Source: Tubulanus polymorphus
Lineage: Eukaryota; Nemertea; Palaeonemertea; Tubulaniformes; Tubulanidae
Direction: 5' to 3'
DNA: 64,000 nucleotides
Assembly (NCBI RefSeq): GCF_964204645.1
Contig: NC_134031.1
Span: 1,905,001 to 1,969,000, forward strand
Shown piece by piece: positions 60,427-64,000 of the stretch. Each line of letters begins with the position of its first letter. The first letter of the stretch is position 1. The position numbers and the translations under genes are program-made. The notes beneath the pieces are model-generated. The model had not been told where the DNA came from. It was given only the letters and a program-made list of their open reading frames with translations, and searched no databases.

Positions 60427-61097
60427 CCCAGACAAAACGTCCGGGTTAGTCAAAAGTCATAATTTTTCTGACCTCCTAGCGTATTCGTCTATGTCGTTAA
60501 ATCGGTCATCGCTAAATTTCCCGGTCCCAGTCTGCCCGAGTTAGGCAAGGTTTACTGTATTTTCGCGACTATGTCGGTAATATATCCACAGACAATGATT
60601 AATATTCGATAACAGACGAATCGTTGTCAGGGCCGATCTGGTCATAAGTGCATGGTAATTTAAAAGGTTTTATTCAAACAAATTGATCAACTTGGGAACG
60701 ATTATTTCAGCGCCCGAAATAGATATTCATTATCGAAGGAGATTTCTGTTTAAGTCGATGCTATAATGCTATAGTACCACGGAGAGATGATCACGAGACT
60801 CAGAAATGAACAGAAAGTTCTTATCCAACACCATAAAACATATATAAAGTTTAAAAGATGAAGTGTGTATGTGGAGATAGCTATCGTTTGTTATTCGAGA
60901 TAAGACGCGTTTAAAGGAAATCCCTTGAGGATAGGAATTTCAAATATTTGAAGTTTTTAACTGATGAAACCGTCTTGATGTAATGCACTAATCTTAAACA
61001 TTTGATGCGAAACGGAAAATATAAGATTTTTAGAATGTGTTTCAAAAATGGAAATAATCTATGTATTATTCTTTTCGTATCTTTCAGATGACCAGAA

Positions 61098-63005
61098 ATG
61101 TTAACGGACGGACTACTCGGATCGACCATTGTAAGAGAATCGCTGGTTACAATATCATCCGCCCTGATCGTCTGCAGCCTGGTCGTGACTGCAGCGACTA
61201 CACCTTGTCCAGGTCAGTGCACGTGTTTGGACACGGGTTTCGAAGTGCGGGTGAAATGCGTCGGACCGTTTAACGAACTACCGATAGGAATACCGGTCGG
61301 GGTAACCTCGCTGGTCCTATCCGGAGCGGACCGGTCGGACGCCGCGCTCGAATCGATCGGTCGCGAAACGTTCAGAAATTTCACTCGCCTTCAAGAGCTC
61401 AACATCAACAGAGTACGACTGAAATATCTGCATGACGAAGCGTTCCGTCGATTGTCGAAACTGTCGAAACTGATCTTAAGCGGAAACGAAATTGAAAGAA
61501 TTCCGCCATCTTTATTCGTAAATTTATACAATTTAGTGTTCGTCGATTTTTCGGATAATTTGATCGACGAACTGCCAGGAGATTTGCTATTGTTGCCTCG
61601 ATTGTCGGTGCTGTCGTTGAAAAACAACAAAATACAAAATCTATCGAGCGGAATCTTCGAAAACGTCGCGCGTCTTCAATTCCTGGACGTCAGCGGTAAC
61701 CCGCTCCAGCACGTTCAAGCCGAAACGTTCAGAGGGCTCCCCCTATTGAGGACAATCCGTATGAATAATTGCAGCTTCGTTGAGATCAACAACTATTTGT
61801 TGTACTATCTACAAAACATAACGACCATTGAACTGAAAGATAACAAGTTATCGAAAATGGACGCGACTTTGTTCAATACGACGTTGAAACTGAAAGAGTT
61901 GCACTTGGACGGCAACGAAATCATATACCTAGAACCCGGGTTTCTGCACGGTCTAAAACTGCGCACGTTGGGTTTGTCGAGAAACAAAATCGTGTCGATG
62001 AGCATCGGGGCTTTTCAACAGTTCACAACCGAAATACTGAAACTGAACGACAATTGGATTAAATACCTTTCGCCCGCTTTATTTCGACACATGAACGAAA
62101 CTCTGAGGTTTTTATACCTCGGCGGGAATCCTTTGACGAATATACAGAAAAGTACATTTTTCGGTTTACCGCGTCTGCGCACGCTCGACCTGTCGCGCAC
62201 GAGAATTGCGTCACTTCCGGTAGACTTGTTCGCCGGCCTTGAACTGCAATTCGTGAATTTGTCGCGAAATAATTTCTCCAGTTTCGACAACGAAACTTTA
62301 CAATCGCTGCGACCCGTTGAGTTGGTCGATTTACGCGGTAATCCCTGGGAGTGTACGTGTCATATTAGACCCTTACAGCGCTGGCTCATCGCCAACTCTT
62401 ACGGGCAGGATTGTCCACCAGGGGGCAGCAGGTTACACCCGTTTAAATTGTTCACCGAAATGAGAAAGGAGTTTAATTGTCTCGAGTGCGGAACTTATCC
62501 TTCTATCTACAGGGGTAGAAATTTACTAGACTTGTCTCCCGAGGAGACGCAACAATGTGAATTCATTGAAACGACGACCACTTCGCCCATTCCTCTTCCA
62601 CCTGTCATACCGTCACGAATAACCCTTCTTGAAATTATTCTGCTTGTAATCGCCGCCATTTTGTTGCTGACAATCATTATTCTGATAATCGTCTGCTGTT
62701 ATTTGAAGAACAAATCAAAACGTCACAAATACGACGTGCAACGATCATCTGCTTCCGCGGCGGCGGTCGCGTTACATACAGCCGAGCATTCCCATTGGTC
62801 GCATTTTCCCGGTTCGCCCGAGGTAGCCAGCGACGCGGCGTGGGGAAATCCGGAACTGTGGTCGATCGAGGCTATAGAATGCGTAGACGCGGCCAAAATA
62901 TCTAAAAACACGAACGTAAATGGTGTCGATTCAAATCATTACAATTCGGCTTATCATAACCCTTCAGCTAAACAAACGGTTGCTCGACTAGAATCTGTTC
63001 TGTGA
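61098..63005 (+). CDS. Leucine-rich-repeat transmembrane receptor-like protein, paralogue B
   Basis: A single coding exon of 635 residues with the same plan as the gene at 47441. A signal peptide of about 35 residues precedes the cap CPGQCTC. About ten to twelve leucine-rich repeats follow (LILSGNEIERIPPSLF, LSLKNNKIQNLSSGIF, LGLSRNKIVSMSIGAF, FLYLGGNPL). The cysteine cap starts near 413 (GNPWECTC...NCLECGTYPSIYRGR). A membrane span lies at about 508-532, and the tail of about 100 residues ends RLESVL. The caps share the pattern E-[ML]-R-K-E-F-N-C-L-x-C-G-x-Y-P with paralogue A, while the tails share little except the last residues. A splice acceptor ends at 61087; an out-of-frame ATG right after it (61088) opens a 61-codon frame overlapping the start. 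Confidence 0.92.
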   Translation: MLTDGLLGSTIVRESLVTISSALIVCSLVVTAATTPCPGQCTCLDTGFEVRVKCVGPFNELPIGIPVGVTSLVLSGADRSDAALESIGRETFRNFTRLQELNINRVRLKYLHDEAFRRLSKLSKLILSGNEIERIPPSLFVNLYNLVFVDFSDNLIDELPGDLLLLPRLSVLSLKNNKIQNLSSGIFENVARLQFLDVSGNPLQHVQAETFRGLPLLRTIRMNNCSFVEINNYLLYYLQNITTIELKDNKLSKMDATLFNTTLKLKELHLDGNEIIYLEPGFLHGLKLRTLGLSRNKIVSMSIGAFQQFTTEILKLNDNWIKYLSPALFRHMNETLRFLYLGGNPLTNIQKSTFFGLPRLRTLDLSRTRIASLPVDLFAGLELQFVNLSRNNFSSFDNETLQSLRPVELVDLRGNPWECTCHIRPLQRWLIANSYGQDCPPGGSRLHPFKLFTEMRKEFNCLECGTYPSIYRGRNLLDLSPEETQQCEFIETTTTSPIPLPPVIPSRITLLEIILLVIAAILLLTIIILIIVCCYLKNKSKRHKYDVQRSSASAAAVALHTAEHSHWSHFPGSPEVASDAAWGNPELWSIEAIECVDAAKISKNTNVNGVDSNHYNSAYHNPSAKQTVARLESVL

Positions 63006-64000
63006 TGGGGTTTTTTTCGCCCGAATTTCTTACGAACCGCACGATAGCCGGTACACTTTTAAATCAACAAATGGACAGAAAGGTTACAGAAAGGTTCTCG
63101 ATGTTCAATCTGTCGACTGTGAAATATTTACAACCCAAACGCTAACGCATTAATCTGTCCTCAACTCAGTTCAACAATTCAATAATACAATCGAAATTAG
63201 ATACAAAGATTTATTAGATATAACAAATGTAGAATTTTGTTCCAACTAAGACAATTTCACTAATTTCGTACTGGATATAAAAACTATCGGTTATAACGAA
63301 CATTATTATCTGGTCCTGTGAAGTTCGCTGATACGTAGTTCCACTCATGTACCGACTAAATTTTAAGATGGAGTCCACCGTAATAGAATTGTAGAATTGA
63401 AGAATTGAAGAACGAGATGTATTTTATCAGAGTAATTGTGGTCTTAAACGTATTTGTATATTTTTGTTGTTTTAAGTGAGGGTATTTATAAGCTGTTTAT
63501 GATTGAGTTGAGAAAATCGTGTAAAACATACATTTCACTTCACTGTGCCTTAAGTTTTGGGGAAATAAGAGTTTTGCTACATGTATTTAAGTCATCTAGT
63601 TCTTAGATGAACTTCTTAAGAAAAATATATGCTGCTTACCTAGAATATAATCAGTGAAATATTGTGATTTTGTTGTATGAATTTATGAATTATGTAACAT
63701 TTAACTGCATATTATTTTTAATATCGCGTATCAAAATATGTAAAAAGTCCCCGAATTCATAGAGACATAATTAATGTTCTAATAATATCTGTATATATGG
63801 TATATTTTACACTTTGGAACTGATATTCAGATGAAATAATTTTATATTAAAAACATTTACCGTAAATTGTTAGACTTTTTAATTATTCGAAGGATTGTCG
63901 TACAGTCGTTTCTAGAATTTGCGTAAATACTTCGTCGCTGGAGATTTGTTTTTCTACGGAAAACAAATAAGGAAATAAAGTAGGAAAGAATGACAATTCG
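63006..64000. other. 3' UTR and flank of LRR paralogue B
   Basis: AT-rich sequence with several weak polyadenylation motifs; the AATAAA at 63974-63979 near the window end is one candidate. No other gene is visible. Confidence 0.5.

Larger units (their letters stand above)
57758..61097. other. Intergenic region between the carrier and the second LRR gene
   Basis: It holds the carrier's 3' UTR (AATAAA candidates at 59093-59098 and near 59328), a GA-rich satellite at 58340-58766 and a three-copy 83-bp repeat at 60178-60426. A pyrimidine tract ends in AG at 61086-61087, the splice acceptor for the next gene. No other gene is supported. Confidence 0.55.

Overview
This is a 64 kb window of animal nuclear DNA. 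The genes are split by GT-AG introns, intergenic DNA is AT-rich and full of microsatellites, and short transposon relics are common. Drosha and SET are intact and intron-rich. Together with two intronless leucine-rich-repeat membrane receptors and a VMAT-like carrier they fit a lophotrochozoan invertebrate such as a mollusc, but that placement is an inference and I cannot name a species.

Layout from left to right. Positions 318-520 are the last coding exon of an unidentified gene that begins before the window. About 10 kb follows with no convincing gene; it holds a MITE with target-site duplication, a long hairpin, a degraded LINE 3' end and simple repeats. SET (I2PP2A, a NAP-family histone chaperone) lies at 10366-13728 in eight exons. 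Drosha, the nuclear microRNA-processing RNase III, lies at 16284-27679 in 25 exons, all of which could be joined in frame to give 1483 residues; its introns carry satellites and MITE copies. On the minus strand, 30242-28782 encodes a small secreted eight-cysteine peptide, with a first coding exon of only two codons and a TATA box upstream.

The second half holds sparser genes: a single-exon four-pass membrane protein with a repetitive N terminus (35020-36153, +); a C2H2 zinc-finger protein (40300-37902, -, 5' exons not found); a leucine-rich-repeat transmembrane protein (47441-49351, +); an SLC18/VMAT-like major facilitator carrier (56384-57757, +); and a second leucine-rich-repeat protein (61098-63005, +) that is a diverged paralogue of the first. 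The two paralogues share architecture, a splice acceptor just before the start codon, and a C-terminal class I PDZ-ligand-like tail.

There is no operon-like organisation. SET and Drosha are head to tail about 2.5 kb apart, and the Drosha and secreted-peptide genes converge. The gaps contain several well-defined mobile elements: a tRNA-derived SINE with a 12-bp target duplication, a 930-bp foldback element with internal 20-bp repeats, and several small inverted-repeat elements. No rRNA gene, bona fide tRNA gene, CRISPR array or prokaryotic feature was seen.
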